From contig CAIYTE010000028.1 of NCBI GenBank assembly GCA_903929045.1, positions 1 through 64,000 on the forward strand: DNA of 64,000 bases, in the 5' to 3' direction. Made by a program: the position numbers and the translations under genes. Shown one piece after another: positions 35,028 through 44,871 of the stretch. The stretch comes from an uncultured Hyphomicrobiales bacterium. GTDB lineage: Bacteria; Pseudomonadota; Alphaproteobacteria; Rhizobiales; Xanthobacteraceae. The notes under the pieces are model-generated. The model was not told where the DNA came from, ran no database searches, and saw nothing but the letters and a program-made list of their open reading frames with translations. Every line of letters begins with the position of its first letter. The first letter of the stretch is position 1.

Positions 35028-35557
35028 GATATGCCTTTTCGCAGACCTTTCGCTTCGCTTTTCAGCAGCGCCTGCCGCCGATTTATAAACTTACAAGTCC
35101 AGACGAATGCCATGCGCGGACGGACTTGGCTGGCGCCCGCAGGGGCGTCATGGGTCCGCACTGGTTCAACAGATTTTCGATTCTTTTCGCGATTGCGACA
35201 GCAACCCCATTGCCGCTGAAACAGCGCGGCCTTGCCAACCTCTCGTCGCGCGCATCTCGAAGAACATAAAGCTACGATGCGCCCAACCGGTGAAGCATCT
35301 AAACCCGTCTATGGCGATTTCGATTACCGCGTCTTGCGGCGCTTCGTCATCGGTTCTGTACCGCCGCCTCACAGAGCGTCTTGGCTCCGGGGTTTCGTGG
35401 CGATGCAACCCATCGGGTCGATTCCGTATCCGCAAGCTAGTCGTTTCCCACCTGCATTCCAAGCGGAATTTTGGCTTAAAATACAGCTCATGCGCGTTCG
35501 CACGGCGGCAATGCGCGGCGTACATGCTGAAAGATTAACCGCGATTCGAGCCGGTTT
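35028..35557. other. 530-base gap without a supported gene
   Basis: This gap lies between prmC and the DUF4167 gene, which are both on the minus strand. Open frames exist on both strands (35166-35525 minus, 35232 onward plus), but neither resembles a protein family or has a convincing ribosome site. It presumably holds the DUF4167 promoter and leader. I see no RNA gene or strong hairpin. Confidence 0.5.
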
Positions 35558-36433
35558 TTATGACGCCGCCATGGCGATCAGGGCCCGCGGGATGCCGGCG
35601 AGGTCATCGCGGATGCCGCTGACTTTTAGTCCTACATCGGAAAACAAGGTGCTGACGGCCGGACCTTGCCCCGCGCCCAACTCGACGACCAGCCGGCCGC
35701 CGGGCGCCAGCAGACGCCGGGCATCTTTGGCAATGGCGCGGTAGGCATCGAGCCCGTCGCTGCCGCCGTCCAGGGCCAGCATCGGATCGAAATTACGCAC
35801 CTCCGGATCCAACGTCGCGATCTCGGCGTGGACGATGTAGGGCGGGTTCGACACGATCAGATCGAACGGCCCGGCGGCGCCATCGGCAATGTTACATTCG
35901 ATGAACGTGACACGGTCTGTCAGGCCGAGGCGTTCGGCGTTGATGCCTGCAACGGCGAGCGCCGCTGCACTGATGTCGGTCGCGATGCCGCGCGCCTGCT
36001 CCAGCTCCTTGAGTAGTGCCAGGATCAGCGCTCCCGAGCCGGTGCCGATGTCGAGCACGCGTAAGACTTCGAGGCGCAAGCCGCCACGCACGACGAAATC
36101 CAGCGCGGCTTCGACGATAGTTTCGGTTTCTGGCCGCGGCACCAGCACAGCTTCGCTGACATCCAGCGGCAGGCTCCAGAATTCCTTGTGGCCTAAAATG
36201 CGCGAGACCGGTTCGCGCGCCAGCCGGCGCTGCGCCAAGGCGTCGATGGCTTTCACCTGTTCGGGCGTGATGGCGCGGTCGCCATGCGCCATCAGCTCTG
36301 TGCGCCCAATATCGAGTGCAGCGGCGATCAGCAGCTTTGCGTCGGCATCGGCACTGTAGATCCCGGCGCCGCGGAGCGTGTCGGTAAGCGCCTTGCGCGC
36401 CGCCGCGATGGTTCGGGCGGCGTCGAGCGTCAT
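35558..36433 (-). CDS. prmC: peptide chain release factor N5-glutamine methyltransferase
   Basis: 291 residues. An N-terminal helical domain ([20 protein letters not shown]) recognises release factor. The Rossmann methyltransferase domain has [20 protein letters not shown] and the catalytic NPPY in [16 protein letters not shown]. PrmC methylates the glutamine of the GGQ motif in RF1 and RF2, which raises termination efficiency. Its ATG overlaps the stop of its substrate gene prfA by four bases, giving coupled expression of factor and modifier. Confidence 0.96.
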   Translation of the reverse strand: MTLDAARTIAAARKALTDTLRGAGIYSADADAKLLIAAALDIGRTELMAHGDRAITPEQVKAIDALAQRRLAREPVSRILGHKEFWSLPLDVSEAVLVPRPETETIVEAALDFVVRGGLRLEVLRVLDIGTGSGALILALLKELEQARGIATDISAAALAVAGINAERLGLTDRVTFIECNIADGAAGPFDLIVSNPPYIVHAEIATLDPEVRNFDPMLALDGGSDGLDAYRAIAKDARRLLAPGGRLVVELGAGQGPAVSTLFSDVGLKVSGIRDDLAGIPRALIAMAAS

Positions 36434-37506
36434 GTGTTGCCTTCGGCTGCCAGCAACTCGGCTTGGTGCTCGGTGATCAGCGCGTCGATGAGTTCGTGCA
36501 GCGCGACGCCTTCCATCACCGCCGGCAATTTGTAGAGCGTCAGGTTGATGCGGTGGTCGGTGACGCGGCCCTGCGGGTAATTGTAGGTGCGGATGCGCTC
36601 GGAGCGGTCGCCCGAGCCGATCTGGCCGCGCCGTTCGGCAGCGCGTTCGGCGTCAAGCTTGCTGCGTTGGGCGTCATACAATTTCGCGCGCAGCATCTTC
36701 AGCGCCTTGGCCTTGTTCTTGTGCTGCGAACGGTCTTCTTGCACGAACACGATGGTATTCGTCGGAATATGCGTGATGCGGATCGCGGATTCCGTTTTGT
36801 TGACGTGCTGGCCGCCGGCGCCTTGCGCGCGCATCGTATCGATCTTCAGGTCGTCGTCCTTGATCTGAATGTCGACGTCTTCGACTTCCGGCAGCACGGC
36901 GACGGTCGCCGCCGACGTGTGGATGCGGCCTTGCGTTTCGGTGTCGGGCACACGCTGCACGCGATGCACGCCGGATTCGAATTTCAGTTTGGCGAAGACG
37001 CCGCGGCCATGCACTTCGGCGACGACTTCCTTCATGCCGCCCTTGGTGCCTTCGCTCATCGACACGATTTCGGTCTTCCAGCCTTGCGTCGACGCGTAGC
37101 GCTCGTACATGCGGAACAGATCGCCGGCGAACAACGCCGCCTCGTCGCCGCCGGTGCCGGCGCGGATTTCAAGGATGGCGTCGTGGTCGTCCATCGCGTC
37201 CTTGGGGATCAGCGCCAGACGGATTTCGCGGTCGAGTTTAGCCAGTCGTTCCTGCAACGCGGGCTTTTCCGCCTCCGCCATCTTGCGCATGTCGGGATCG
37301 GAGTCGTTGCTCATCGCCTCGAGATCAGAGCTTTCGGCAACGACGGCGCGATAGGCCCTGATGGTCTCGATCACGGGGCCGAGATCGGAAAATTCGCGCG
37401 ACAGTTTGACGTAGGTCTCGGTCGGCAGAGTGGTCGCGAGTTCGCTTTCCACCATCGCATAGCGCGAGAGCAGGGCGTCGAGACGGTGCTGGGGAATCGG
37501 AATCAA
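36430..37506 (-). CDS. prfA: peptide chain release factor 1
   Basis: 358 residues from a TTG at 37506. No ATG or GTG exists at the conserved N-terminus, and TTG-ATT-CCG gives [20 protein letters not shown]. The GGQ catalytic loop is [19 protein letters not shown], and the RF1-type anticodon-like tripeptide region is [17 protein letters not shown]. It reads UAA and UAG stops and triggers peptide release. It lies between ptsP (23 bases upstream) and prmC (four-base overlap). The open frame upstream of the TTG runs antisense-like into ptsP and is not coding. Confidence 0.96.
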   Translation of the reverse strand: MIPIPQHRLDALLSRYAMVESELATTLPTETYVKLSREFSDLGPVIETIRAYRAVVAESSDLEAMSNDSDPDMRKMAEAEKPALQERLAKLDREIRLALIPKDAMDDHDAILEIRAGTGGDEAALFAGDLFRMYERYASTQGWKTEIVSMSEGTKGGMKEVVAEVHGRGVFAKLKFESGVHRVQRVPDTETQGRIHTSAATVAVLPEVEDVDIQIKDDDLKIDTMRAQGAGGQHVNKTESAIRITHIPTNTIVFVQEDRSQHKNKAKALKMLRAKLYDAQRSKLDAERAAERRGQIGSGDRSERIRTYNYPQGRVTDHRINLTLYKLPAVMEGVALHELIDALITEHQAELLAAEGNT

Positions 37507-37529
37507 GGCTGGCGTCTCACTGTGGAATT

Positions 37530-39797
37530 TTAAAGTTGCAGGCCTTCGGCGGCCGCAAAGCCTTCGAGCTTGTGGCGGATCGAGACGCTGCCGATGGGCT
37601 GCTGCAGGAAGGGCAGGATTTCCGTCGCGCCTTTCTTGGTGTCGAGTTCGAGCAGCATCGCTTTGACCGGGCCGATGGCAGACGGCGACAGCGACAGCGA
37701 GCGATAACCCAGCAAAGTCAGGGCTAGCGCGCCGATCGGTTGTGACGCGAGCTCGCCGCACAGCGACACCGGCTTGTTGTGCTTGCGCGCCTTGTCGGCG
37801 ATGTCCTTGAGTGCGCGCAGCACCGGCGCGGAGAGCGGATCGAAACGCTCCGAGACGCGGGTGTTGCCGCGGTCGGCGGCGTAGAGAAACTGCATGAGGT
37901 CGTTGGAGCCGACCGACAGGAAATCGACGCGCTCCAGCATCTCGTCGAGCTGAAACAGCAGCGACGGCACTTCGAGCATGGCGCCGATATGTACGCGCTC
38001 GGGCAAAGCGTGGCCATGGCGGCGCAGATGGGTGAGTTCGGTTTCGACCAGGGCCTTGCCCTGATCGAACTCCTCGACGGTCGCCACCATCGGAAACATC
38101 ACGCGCAATTCGCGGCCGCCGGCGGCGCGCAGCATGGCGCGCACTTGGCTGCGCAGCAGGCCGGGGCGGTCGAGGCCGAGGCGAATGGCGCGCCACCCCA
38201 ACGCCGGATTTTCCTCTTCGACGTTGCGCATGTACGGCAGCACCTTGTCGCCGCCGATATCCAGCGTGCGGAAGGTCACGGGCTTTTTCGCCGCGGCGTC
38301 CAGCACCGAACGATAGAGCGCCAGCTGCTCGCCGGTGCGCGGCAGGGTATCCGCGACCATGAACTGAAGTTCTGTGCGGAACAGGCCGATGCCGCCGGCG
38401 CCGGTCTCTTCGAGATGCGGCAGGTCGATCATCAGGCCGGCATTGATCATCAAGGCGACCTTCTCGCCGTCCTTGGTGACGCAAGGCTTGTCGCGCAAGG
38501 CGCGGTATTGCGCCTGCCGCCGCGCGCGCAGCTTGACGCGTTCGCCATAGGCGGCCTGGATGTCCTGCCGCGGCCGCAGATGGACATGGCCTGTCGTGCC
38601 GTCGACGATGATGGCGTCGCCGGTTTCGACCGAGCCGGTGGCGTTCTCGATTTCGCCGACGGCGGGAATTCCGAGCGCGCGTGCCACGATCGAGACGTGC
38701 GAGGTCATGCCGCCATCTTCGAGCACGAGGCCGCGCAACTTCTTGCGGTCGTAGTCGAGCAGCGCCGCGGGGCCCATCGAGCGGGCGACGAGAATGGCGT
38801 TGTCGGGCAGTTGCTCGCGGCCCGGCGCGTGGTCCTGGCCCATCAGCACGCGGATCAGGCGATTGGCCAGATCGTCGAGGTCGTGCAGGCGGTCGCGCAG
38901 ATACGGATCGGAGGCGCGCAGCATGCGCGCGCGGGTGTCTGACTGGACGCGCTCGGCGCCGGCTTCGGCGGTCAGACCGGTGCCGACGGCTTCGCGGATT
39001 TTGTGCAACCAGCCCTGATCGTAGGAGAACATGCGATAGGCTTCGAGCACGTCGCGATGCTCGCCGCCGTCGGCGACGTCGCGATGCTCGACCATGCGGT
39101 CGAGATCGGCGCGCAACGTGGTGATGGCGGCATCAAGGCGCTTGAGCTCGCGCGGCACGTCGTCGGCAATGACATTGGTGATGACGACGCGCGGCTCGTG
39201 CAGCACGACATGTCCGAGCGCGATGCCGTCGGAGAGCGAGATGCCGCCGACTTGCACCGAGTGGCGCGCGGCGGGTTCGGCGCCGGGGCGGGCGATGGAC
39301 GACAGCTCGCCCGACGCGATCATCTCGGCGAGCACCATCGCCGTGGTCTGCAACGCTTCGACTTCTTCCTCGATATAGGTCCGGCGTGCGCGGTTCTGCA
39401 CCGTGAGCACGCCGAGCGTATTGCCGGCGCGCAGCACCGGCACGCCGAGGAAGGAGTGGTAGATTTCTTCGCCCGTTTCCGGCCGGAACGAGAAGGCCGG
39501 GTGGTTCTGGGCGTCCTGCAAATTGATCGGGTTGGCTTCGCTGGCGACGAGGCCGACGAGGCCTTCGTCGGCCTTCAGCACGGTCTCGTGGACGGCTTCG
39601 CGCTTCAAACCTTCGGTGGCGTATAGCTCAAGGGTTCCGTCTACGCGCAAAACGTAGACAGAGCAGACCTCCGCCACCATGTTGGCGGCGATCAAAACGA
39701 CCACCTTGTCGAGCCGGTCCTGCGCGCTGACAGGCTCCGCCATAACCTCGCGAAGCCGGCGTAACAGCACGCGCGGACCGCCAAGCGCGCCACGCAT
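37530..39797 (-). CDS. ptsP: nitrogen-PTS phosphoenolpyruvate-protein phosphotransferase with GAF domain
   Basis: 755 residues. An N-terminal GAF domain (about 20-165, with [20 protein letters not shown]) is fused to an enzyme I module. The phosphorylated His367 is in [15 protein letters not shown]. The PEP-binding barrel has [10 protein letters not shown] and [20 protein letters not shown]. It takes phosphate from PEP and passes it to NPr, the start of the regulatory nitrogen PTS that senses glutamine and carbon/nitrogen balance. The lysC - ptsP - prfA order is typical for Rhizobiales. Confidence 0.96.
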   Translation of the reverse strand: MRGALGGPRVLLRRLREVMAEPVSAQDRLDKVVVLIAANMVAEVCSVYVLRVDGTLELYATEGLKREAVHETVLKADEGLVGLVASEANPINLQDAQNHPAFSFRPETGEEIYHSFLGVPVLRAGNTLGVLTVQNRARRTYIEEEVEALQTTAMVLAEMIASGELSSIARPGAEPAARHSVQVGGISLSDGIALGHVVLHEPRVVITNVIADDVPRELKRLDAAITTLRADLDRMVEHRDVADGGEHRDVLEAYRMFSYDQGWLHKIREAVGTGLTAEAGAERVQSDTRARMLRASDPYLRDRLHDLDDLANRLIRVLMGQDHAPGREQLPDNAILVARSMGPAALLDYDRKKLRGLVLEDGGMTSHVSIVARALGIPAVGEIENATGSVETGDAIIVDGTTGHVHLRPRQDIQAAYGERVKLRARRQAQYRALRDKPCVTKDGEKVALMINAGLMIDLPHLEETGAGGIGLFRTELQFMVADTLPRTGEQLALYRSVLDAAAKKPVTFRTLDIGGDKVLPYMRNVEEENPALGWRAIRLGLDRPGLLRSQVRAMLRAAGGRELRVMFPMVATVEEFDQGKALVETELTHLRRHGHALPERVHIGAMLEVPSLLFQLDEMLERVDFLSVGSNDLMQFLYAADRGNTRVSERFDPLSAPVLRALKDIADKARKHNKPVSLCGELASQPIGALALTLLGYRSLSLSPSAIGPVKAMLLELDTKKGATEILPFLQQPIGSVSIRHKLEGFAAAEGLQL

Positions 39798-39872
39798 TTT
39801 TTGATCCCTAAAGCGACCGCGCCCGGCCGCTCCTCAGGCTATAGCCGCTGGGCAAGGGCAGGGGCAAGCAGG

Positions 39873-39916
39873 CTTGTCATCCCGGGGCAAACCGATGGCG
39901 CGAGCCCGGAATCCGG
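39873..39916. repeat. intergenic repeat fragment
   Basis: TTGTCATCCCGGGGCAAA...GCGCGAGCCCGGAATCC closely resembles the left half of the element at 4964-5065. The right arm is missing or diverged. It lies in the 180-base gap between lysC and ptsP. Confidence 0.5.
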
Positions 39917-39977
39917 CATTTTTGCTCTGGAGCGGCTCTCAATTCCAGGCGGTGCGGGACCGCCCGGCGGGCGCGAA

Positions 39978-41231
39978 TCAGGCCTTATCCAGTCCGTACA
40001 GCGTATGCAGTGTGCGCACCGCCTGGTCGGTCTGGCTGGCATTGATCAGGACCGAGAATTTGATCTCCGAGGTCGTGATCGCGAGGATGTTGATCTTCTC
40101 CTGCGACAGCGCCTTGAAGGCCGAAGCCGCAACGCCGGCGTGGGAGCGCATGCCGACGCCAATCACGGAAACCTTGGCGACATCGGTAGAACCGTCGATG
40201 TGGTCGTAGGCGATCTTGTCCTTGGCCTTTTCGATGGTCATGCGCGCGCGCTCGTAATCCGACGACGGCACCGTGAAGGTAAGGTCGGTGGTCGCGCCGT
40301 CGGCCGAGACGTTCTGCACGATCATGTCGACGTTGATGCTGGCGTCGGCCAGCGGGCCGAAGATCGAGGCGGCGACGCCCGGCTTGTCCTGCACGCGGCG
40401 GATCGAAATTTGAGCTTCATCCTTCGAAAAGGCGATGCCGGTGACGGTTTGCTGTTCCATGATCTCACTCTCGTCGCAGATAAGCGTTCCCGGAGGCGGC
40501 AGCTTCGGGTCGATGTCTTCTGGTTTCACGAAGCTCGAACGCACGAAGATGCGCACGTTATGATTCATGCCGAGCTCGATCGAGCGCACCTGCATGACCT
40601 TGGCCCCGAGCGAGGCCATTTCCAGCATTTCCTCGAAGGCGACCTTCTCAAGCCGCTTGGCCTTCGGCGCGACGCGCGGGTCAGTGGTGTAGACGCCGTC
40701 GACGTCGGTATAGATATCGCAGCGTTCGGCCTTGATGGCGGCGGCGATCGCGACCGCGGAGGTGTCCGAGCCGCCCCGGCCGAGCGTGGTGATGCGGCCG
40801 GTGTCCTTGTGCAAGCCCTGGAAGCCGGCGATGACCGCGACCTGCCGGCTCTCCTCGAAACGCTTGATCAGTTCGGCGCCATTCACCTCGGCAATACGGG
40901 CCGAGGCATGGACGTTGTCGGTCAGGATCGGCAATTGCCAGCCCTGCCAGGAGCGCGCGTTGACGCCGATGCCTTCGAGCGTGATCGCCAGAAGACCGGC
41001 CGTGACCTGCTCGCCGGTGGCGACGACCGCGTCGTATTCCCGCGCGTCATGCAGCGCCGATGCATCCTTGCACCAGGCGACGAGCTGATTGGTGACGCCG
41101 GACATGGCGGAGACGATCACGGCGACATCGTAGCCGGCGTCGACCTCACGCTTCACGTGGCGCGCGACATTGCGGATGCGGTCGAGATCGGCGACCGACG
41201 TTCCGCCGAATTTCATAACAAGACGAGGCAT
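39978..41231 (-). CDS. lysC: aspartate kinase
   Basis: 417 residues, a monofunctional aspartokinase. The catalytic N-terminus is MPRLVMKFGGTSVADLDRIR. The phosphate/aspartate site is in TTLGRGGSDTSAVAIAAAIK, and two C-terminal ACT domains follow (VTGIAFSKDEAQISIRRVQD and VSVIGVGMRSHAGVAASAFK). It phosphorylates aspartate at the head of lysine, methionine and threonine synthesis and is normally feedback inhibited through the ACT domains. It is followed by ptsP after a repeat-containing gap. Confidence 0.96.
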   Translation of the reverse strand: MPRLVMKFGGTSVADLDRIRNVARHVKREVDAGYDVAVIVSAMSGVTNQLVAWCKDASALHDAREYDAVVATGEQVTAGLLAITLEGIGVNARSWQGWQLPILTDNVHASARIAEVNGAELIKRFEESRQVAVIAGFQGLHKDTGRITTLGRGGSDTSAVAIAAAIKAERCDIYTDVDGVYTTDPRVAPKAKRLEKVAFEEMLEMASLGAKVMQVRSIELGMNHNVRIFVRSSFVKPEDIDPKLPPPGTLICDESEIMEQQTVTGIAFSKDEAQISIRRVQDKPGVAASIFGPLADASINVDMIVQNVSADGATTDLTFTVPSSDYERARMTIEKAKDKIAYDHIDGSTDVAKVSVIGVGMRSHAGVAASAFKALSQEKINILAITTSEIKFSVLINASQTDQAVRTLHTLYGLDKA

Positions 41232-41341
41232 AAACCAGACGTTCCCGGACGCGCCAACAGGCGCTATTCAAAAGGCGCGCATTACATACAGAGGTGCCTT
41301 AGGGGCCGCAACCTTTGGCCCATAAATCGGATAGGCGAGCC

Positions 41342-42775
41342 TTAAGCGGCTTTCGCAACCGCGGGAATGCGGCCCGGAATCAGGGACAAATCGTGCACGA
41401 AGCGGCGGTATTCGTCCCGCTGGCTCTGCGCGTCCGGCAGGCGCAGCAAATAGGACGGGTGGACGGTAAACAGCACCGTGGCGCCGCTGCGCTGGGTGAT
41501 GGTTTGGCCGCGCATCTGCGTGATCTTGATGTCCTTGCCGGTCAGCGCGCGCGCCGCCGTGCCGCCAAGCGCGACGATGAGCTTTGGCTGGATCAATTCC
41601 AGTTCGCGGTCGAGCCAGCCGCGGCAATGTTCGATTTCGTTGATGTTCGGCTTCTTGTGGATGCGGCGTTTCCCGCGCGGCTCGAATTTGAAATGCTTCA
41701 CGGCGTTGGTGACGTAGACCAGCGAGCGGTCGATGCCGGCCTCGGCAATGGCGCGGTCGAACATTTGTCCCGCCGGACCGACGAAGGGACGACCGGCGAG
41801 GTCTTCCTGATCGCCCGGCTGTTCGCCGACGAAAACCAGCGGTGCATCCGGCGAGCCTTCGCCGAACACAGTCTGCGTGGCGTTGCAGAACAACGGACAG
41901 CGCTCGCAGACCTGGGCTTCGCGCTTCAAGGCGGCGAGCGTGCCGGCTTCGGCGGCGGGCGGCTCGATCACCATCATCGGCATGGCGACGCGGCGGGGCG
42001 CGGTCGGCGGCGCCGCGATCATTGTGCCGGTTCGCTTTTCCGCCTGCGCCAGCATCTGCGGGATCAGCGCGGCTTCGGGAAGGTTCTTCCAGTAGCGCAC
42101 CGGCATTTCCGTTTTCATCATCTTCGGATTGGCGCGCGCCGGATTGAAGGTCGAGCGGTAATAGGTGCGCCACCATTCTTCCAGCACATCTTCCGTCGGT
42201 GCTTGTGATTTCGGCACGCCTGGGCCTGTCGTCAGTTCACGGCGGTCCCAATGCAGCGTGCCGTCCGGTGTCAGGATTGACCAGTCCATGTTGGCGAAAC
42301 GCTTGATGAAAAAGGCCGACGCTGGTTTCAGAATGAGATGCTGCGGCTCGAACCAGGCGATGTAGCGCTCGTCTCCATCGTCCTCGACTTTGCGGAAGCG
42401 CACGAAGGCCGTCATCTTGTGCAGGTCGCGGCCGACCGATTTTTCCATCTGGCGCAAACGATAGACCAGCGGATCGGAAAAGATCGACAGCAGCGACCGG
42501 TCTTCGGTCAGCAGCCGCCACATCAGTTCATAAAGCAGGGCAAAACGCTGCGGATCGCGGTTGCACAGCACCCGGCGCGCCAGATCGACATAGGCCGACG
42601 GCACCGTGAATTTCGGCGCGGTGGCTTCCGGCGGCGGCGCCTCCCCGAACAGATCGTTCTCGGTGCCGATGCTCCACGTCACGTCGCGGGGCGCGGTTTT
42701 GGCGGCGATCAGGCGGCGCACCTGATCGCGGAATTCATCGAGCGAAGTCTCGTCGCGGACGATGAGCCGGTACAT
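41342..42775 (-). CDS. UdgX-family uracil-DNA binding protein with N-terminal DUF4130 domain
   Basis: 477 residues in two parts. Residues 1-250 are a DUF4130 domain (VLCNRDPQRFALLYELMWRL, FVRFRKVEDDGDERYIAWFE). From about 280 there is a family 4-like uracil-DNA glycosylase with Fe-S cysteines (VCERCPLFCNATQ) and motif A GEQPGDQED at 317-325. The UdgX-specific loop KRRIH ends at His373. In characterised UdgX this histidine bonds covalently to the uracil-derived abasic sugar, giving a tight dead-end complex. HPSYLLRLPDAQSQRDE is the end motif. It begins three bases after the radical SAM gene, so the two form one operon. Confidence 0.93.
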   Translation of the reverse strand: MYRLIVRDETSLDEFRDQVRRLIAAKTAPRDVTWSIGTENDLFGEAPPPEATAPKFTVPSAYVDLARRVLCNRDPQRFALLYELMWRLLTEDRSLLSIFSDPLVYRLRQMEKSVGRDLHKMTAFVRFRKVEDDGDERYIAWFEPQHLILKPASAFFIKRFANMDWSILTPDGTLHWDRRELTTGPGVPKSQAPTEDVLEEWWRTYYRSTFNPARANPKMMKTEMPVRYWKNLPEAALIPQMLAQAEKRTGTMIAAPPTAPRRVAMPMMVIEPPAAEAGTLAALKREAQVCERCPLFCNATQTVFGEGSPDAPLVFVGEQPGDQEDLAGRPFVGPAGQMFDRAIAEAGIDRSLVYVTNAVKHFKFEPRGKRRIHKKPNINEIEHCRGWLDRELELIQPKLIVALGGTAARALTGKDIKITQMRGQTITQRSGATVLFTVHPSYLLRLPDAQSQRDEYRRFVHDLSLIPGRIPAVAKAA

Positions 42776-42778
42776 GAA

Positions 42779-44002
42779 TTATCCGAACAAATTCATCTGC
42801 ACCGGTTTCGGTGCGAAACGCGCGTGCAGCACGGTGCTGTCGAGATCCTGCACCGGCCGATGGTCGGGCGTGATGATGAAGGGCCGGGCGCGGCGCGCGC
42901 CGGACGTCAGCCGCATGATGTCGGCCAGCCGCAAGGTGCGATGACGCCTTGCATCGATCAGCCGGTCGACGGTGCGGGCGCCGAGGCCCGGCACGCGCAG
43001 CAGCACGTCGCGGTCGGCGGCGTTGATGTCGACGGGGAATTTCGCGCGGTTGCGCAGCGCCCATGACAATTTGGGGTCGATCGTCAGATCGAGCATGCCG
43101 GACGCATCGCCTTCGGTGATCTCCTCCGGTGCGAAGCCGTAATAGCGCATCAGCCAGTCGGCCTGATACAGCCGGTGCTCGCGCAGCAACGGTGCCGCGG
43201 CAAGCGGCAAGGTCTTGCTCGCATCCGGGATCGGGCTGAAAGCGGAATAGTAAATGCGGCGCAGCCCGTAACTCGCGTAGAGCGACGCGCTGGTTGAAAT
43301 AATGGTCGCGTCATTGGCGCCATCGGCGCCGACGATCATCTGCGTGCTCTGGCCGGAGGGCGAGAACTTCGGCGCGCGCTTCTCGGCTTTCACTTCGTCG
43401 ATGCGCAGCTTCAGTCCTGCCATGGTGGTGCGGATGGTACTGGTGCGCTTTTCCGGCGCAAAAGCCTTGAGGCCCTTTTCGGTCGGCAGTTCGATGTTGA
43501 TCGACAGGCGGTCGGCGTAGCGCCCCGCCTGCGCCGTCAATTCCTGGCTCGCTTCGGGAATGGCCTTGAGATGGATGTAACCGCGGAAGTGATGTTCCTC
43601 GCGCAGCTTGCGCGCGACTTCCACCATTTGCTCCATCGTGTAGTCGGCGTCGCGGATGATGCCGGACGACAGAAACAGGCCCTCGATGTAATTGCGCTTG
43701 TAGAATTCCAGCGTCAGCGTCACGACCTCATCGACCGTGAAGCGCGCACGCCGCACATTGCTGGAGCGGCGGTTGATGCAGTAGGCGCAGTCGAAGATGC
43801 AGGAATTGGTCAGCAGAATTTTTAGCAGCGACACGCAACGGCCATCGGGCGTATAGGAATGGCAAATGCCGGCGCCGGTGGTCGACCCCATGCCCTTTGT
43901 CCCGCGCGAGTCGCGCTTCGGCGCGCCCGACGACGCGCAGGACGCGTCGTATTTGGCCGCATCGGCCAGGATTTCGAGCTTGGACTGGATCGACGACGAC
44001 AT
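42779..44002 (-). CDS. putative DNA modification/repair radical SAM protein
   Basis: 407 residues. The radical SAM cysteines are Cys68, Cys72 and Cys75 (SCIFDCAYC, CX3CX2C). Three more N-terminal cysteines (22, 47, 56) could hold a second cluster. The barrel continues with LFLSSGIIRDADYTMEQMVE. A helix-hairpin-helix near 320-352 (INAADRDVLLRVPGLGART) should bind DNA. The last residues are VQMNLFG; Q402-F406 fits the beta-clamp pentapeptide. Its partner gene is udgX, and a LexA-type box lies 19 bases upstream. The family's reaction is not known; DNA repair or base modification is inferred from partners and domains. Confidence 0.9.
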   Translation of the reverse strand: MSSSIQSKLEILADAAKYDASCASSGAPKRDSRGTKGMGSTTGAGICHSYTPDGRCVSLLKILLTNSCIFDCAYCINRRSSNVRRARFTVDEVVTLTLEFYKRNYIEGLFLSSGIIRDADYTMEQMVEVARKLREEHHFRGYIHLKAIPEASQELTAQAGRYADRLSINIELPTEKGLKAFAPEKRTSTIRTTMAGLKLRIDEVKAEKRAPKFSPSGQSTQMIVGADGANDATIISTSASLYASYGLRRIYYSAFSPIPDASKTLPLAAAPLLREHRLYQADWLMRYYGFAPEEITEGDASGMLDLTIDPKLSWALRNRAKFPVDINAADRDVLLRVPGLGARTVDRLIDARRHRTLRLADIMRLTSGARRARPFIITPDHRPVQDLDSTVLHARFAPKPVQMNLFG

Positions 44003-44020
44003 GACGGTGCCTTTCGTTTG

Positions 44021-44035
44021 GTTCTCTTTTTGTTC
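44021..44035 (-). promoter_or_regulatory. LexA (SOS) box GTTC-N7-GTTC
   Basis: GTTC at 44021-44024 and GTTC at 44032-44035, seven bases apart: the exact direct-repeat operator of alphaproteobacterial LexA (read as GAAC-N7-GAAC on the minus strand). It starts 19 bases upstream of the radical SAM ATG. A TTGACA-like -35 (44050-44055, minus strand) would place the box over the -10 region, a typical repressor position. Binding is inferred from the motif. Confidence 0.75.
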
Positions 44036-44098
44036 TTATTTGCATGGACTGTCAACGCCGCATTTTGGCGTGAAGTTCCAACTGGTTAAGGCAAATTA

Positions 44099-44857
44099 AT
44101 GAGTACTGCTGCCCCGTCATCCTCCAGCGTCGACAGCGCCGAAATCGAGCGCTTTTCCAAGCTTGCCGCGACCTGGTGGGACCCGCGCGGCCCGATGGCG
44201 CCGCTGCACAAGCTCAATCCGGTTCGGCTGGCCTATATCCGCGACAAGGCGACCGCGCATTTCGACCGTGACCCGAAGAAGCTCGACTGCCTCAAGGGCC
44301 TGCGCATGCTCGATATCGGCTGCGGCGCCGGCATCCTGTCCGAGCCTCTGGCGCGGTTGGGCGCGACCATGGTCGGCGCCGATCCGTCCGAGGAAAATAT
44401 CGCCGTCGCCAGCGCCCACGCGCAGGATAACGACGTCGATGTCGATTACCGCGCCACGACCGCCGAGGCTTTGACCGAAGCCGGCGAGACCTTCGACGTC
44501 GTGCTGGCGATGGAAGTGGTCGAGCACGTCAACGACGTGCCGGCGTTCGTCGCGACCTGCGCCTCGATGGTGAAGCCCGGCGGGCTGATGGTCGCGGCGA
44601 CCTTGAACCGCACGCTCAAGAGCTTCGCGCTCGCCATTGTCGGCGCCGAATACATTTTGCGCTGGCTGCCGCGCGGCACGCATCAGTGGGACAAGTTCGT
44701 CACGCCGCAGGAATTCGAGCGCGCCATCGAGAATGCGGGGCTCAACGTCACCGGCGAGCGCGGTGTTATCTACAATCCGCTGGCCGACCGCTGGCAGCTC
44801 TCGTCCGACATGGACGTGAACTACATGCTGGTCGCCGAGAACACCGTCGCGGGCTGA
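44099..44857 (+). CDS. ubiG: bifunctional 2-polyprenyl-6-hydroxyphenol methylase/3-demethylubiquinol 3-O-methyltransferase
   Basis: 252 residues. It has the UbiG start ([32 protein letters not shown]), SAM motif [20 protein letters not shown] and the UbiG-specific end [20 protein letters not shown]. UbiG performs both O-methylations of ubiquinone synthesis at the membrane. It is divergent from the radical SAM operon, separated by 96 bases that include the LexA-type box. It precedes an EamA transporter by 14 bases. Confidence 0.96.
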   Translation: MSTAAPSSSSVDSAEIERFSKLAATWWDPRGPMAPLHKLNPVRLAYIRDKATAHFDRDPKKLDCLKGLRMLDIGCGAGILSEPLARLGATMVGADPSEENIAVASAHAQDNDVDVDYRATTAEALTEAGETFDVVLAMEVVEHVNDVPAFVATCASMVKPGGLMVAATLNRTLKSFALAIVGAEYILRWLPRGTHQWDKFVTPQEFERAIENAGLNVTGERGVIYNPLADRWQLSSDMDVNYMLVAENTVAG

Positions 44858-44871
44858 GAAAAAGAACAGGA

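Noticed and set aside
35166-35744. Open frames on both strands in the gap before prmC
   Set aside because: No family features, no convincing ribosome site, and one runs into prmC antisense.
37507-38484. N-terminal extension of the prfA frame into ptsP
   Set aside because: Low-complexity Arg-rich translation overlapping ptsP on the same strand in another frame; RF1 begins at the TTG at 37506.
44050-44060. Complete sigma-70 promoter for the radical SAM operon
   Set aside because: A TTGACA-like -35 is visible but no good -10 at proper spacing, so only the LexA-type box is reported as a feature.
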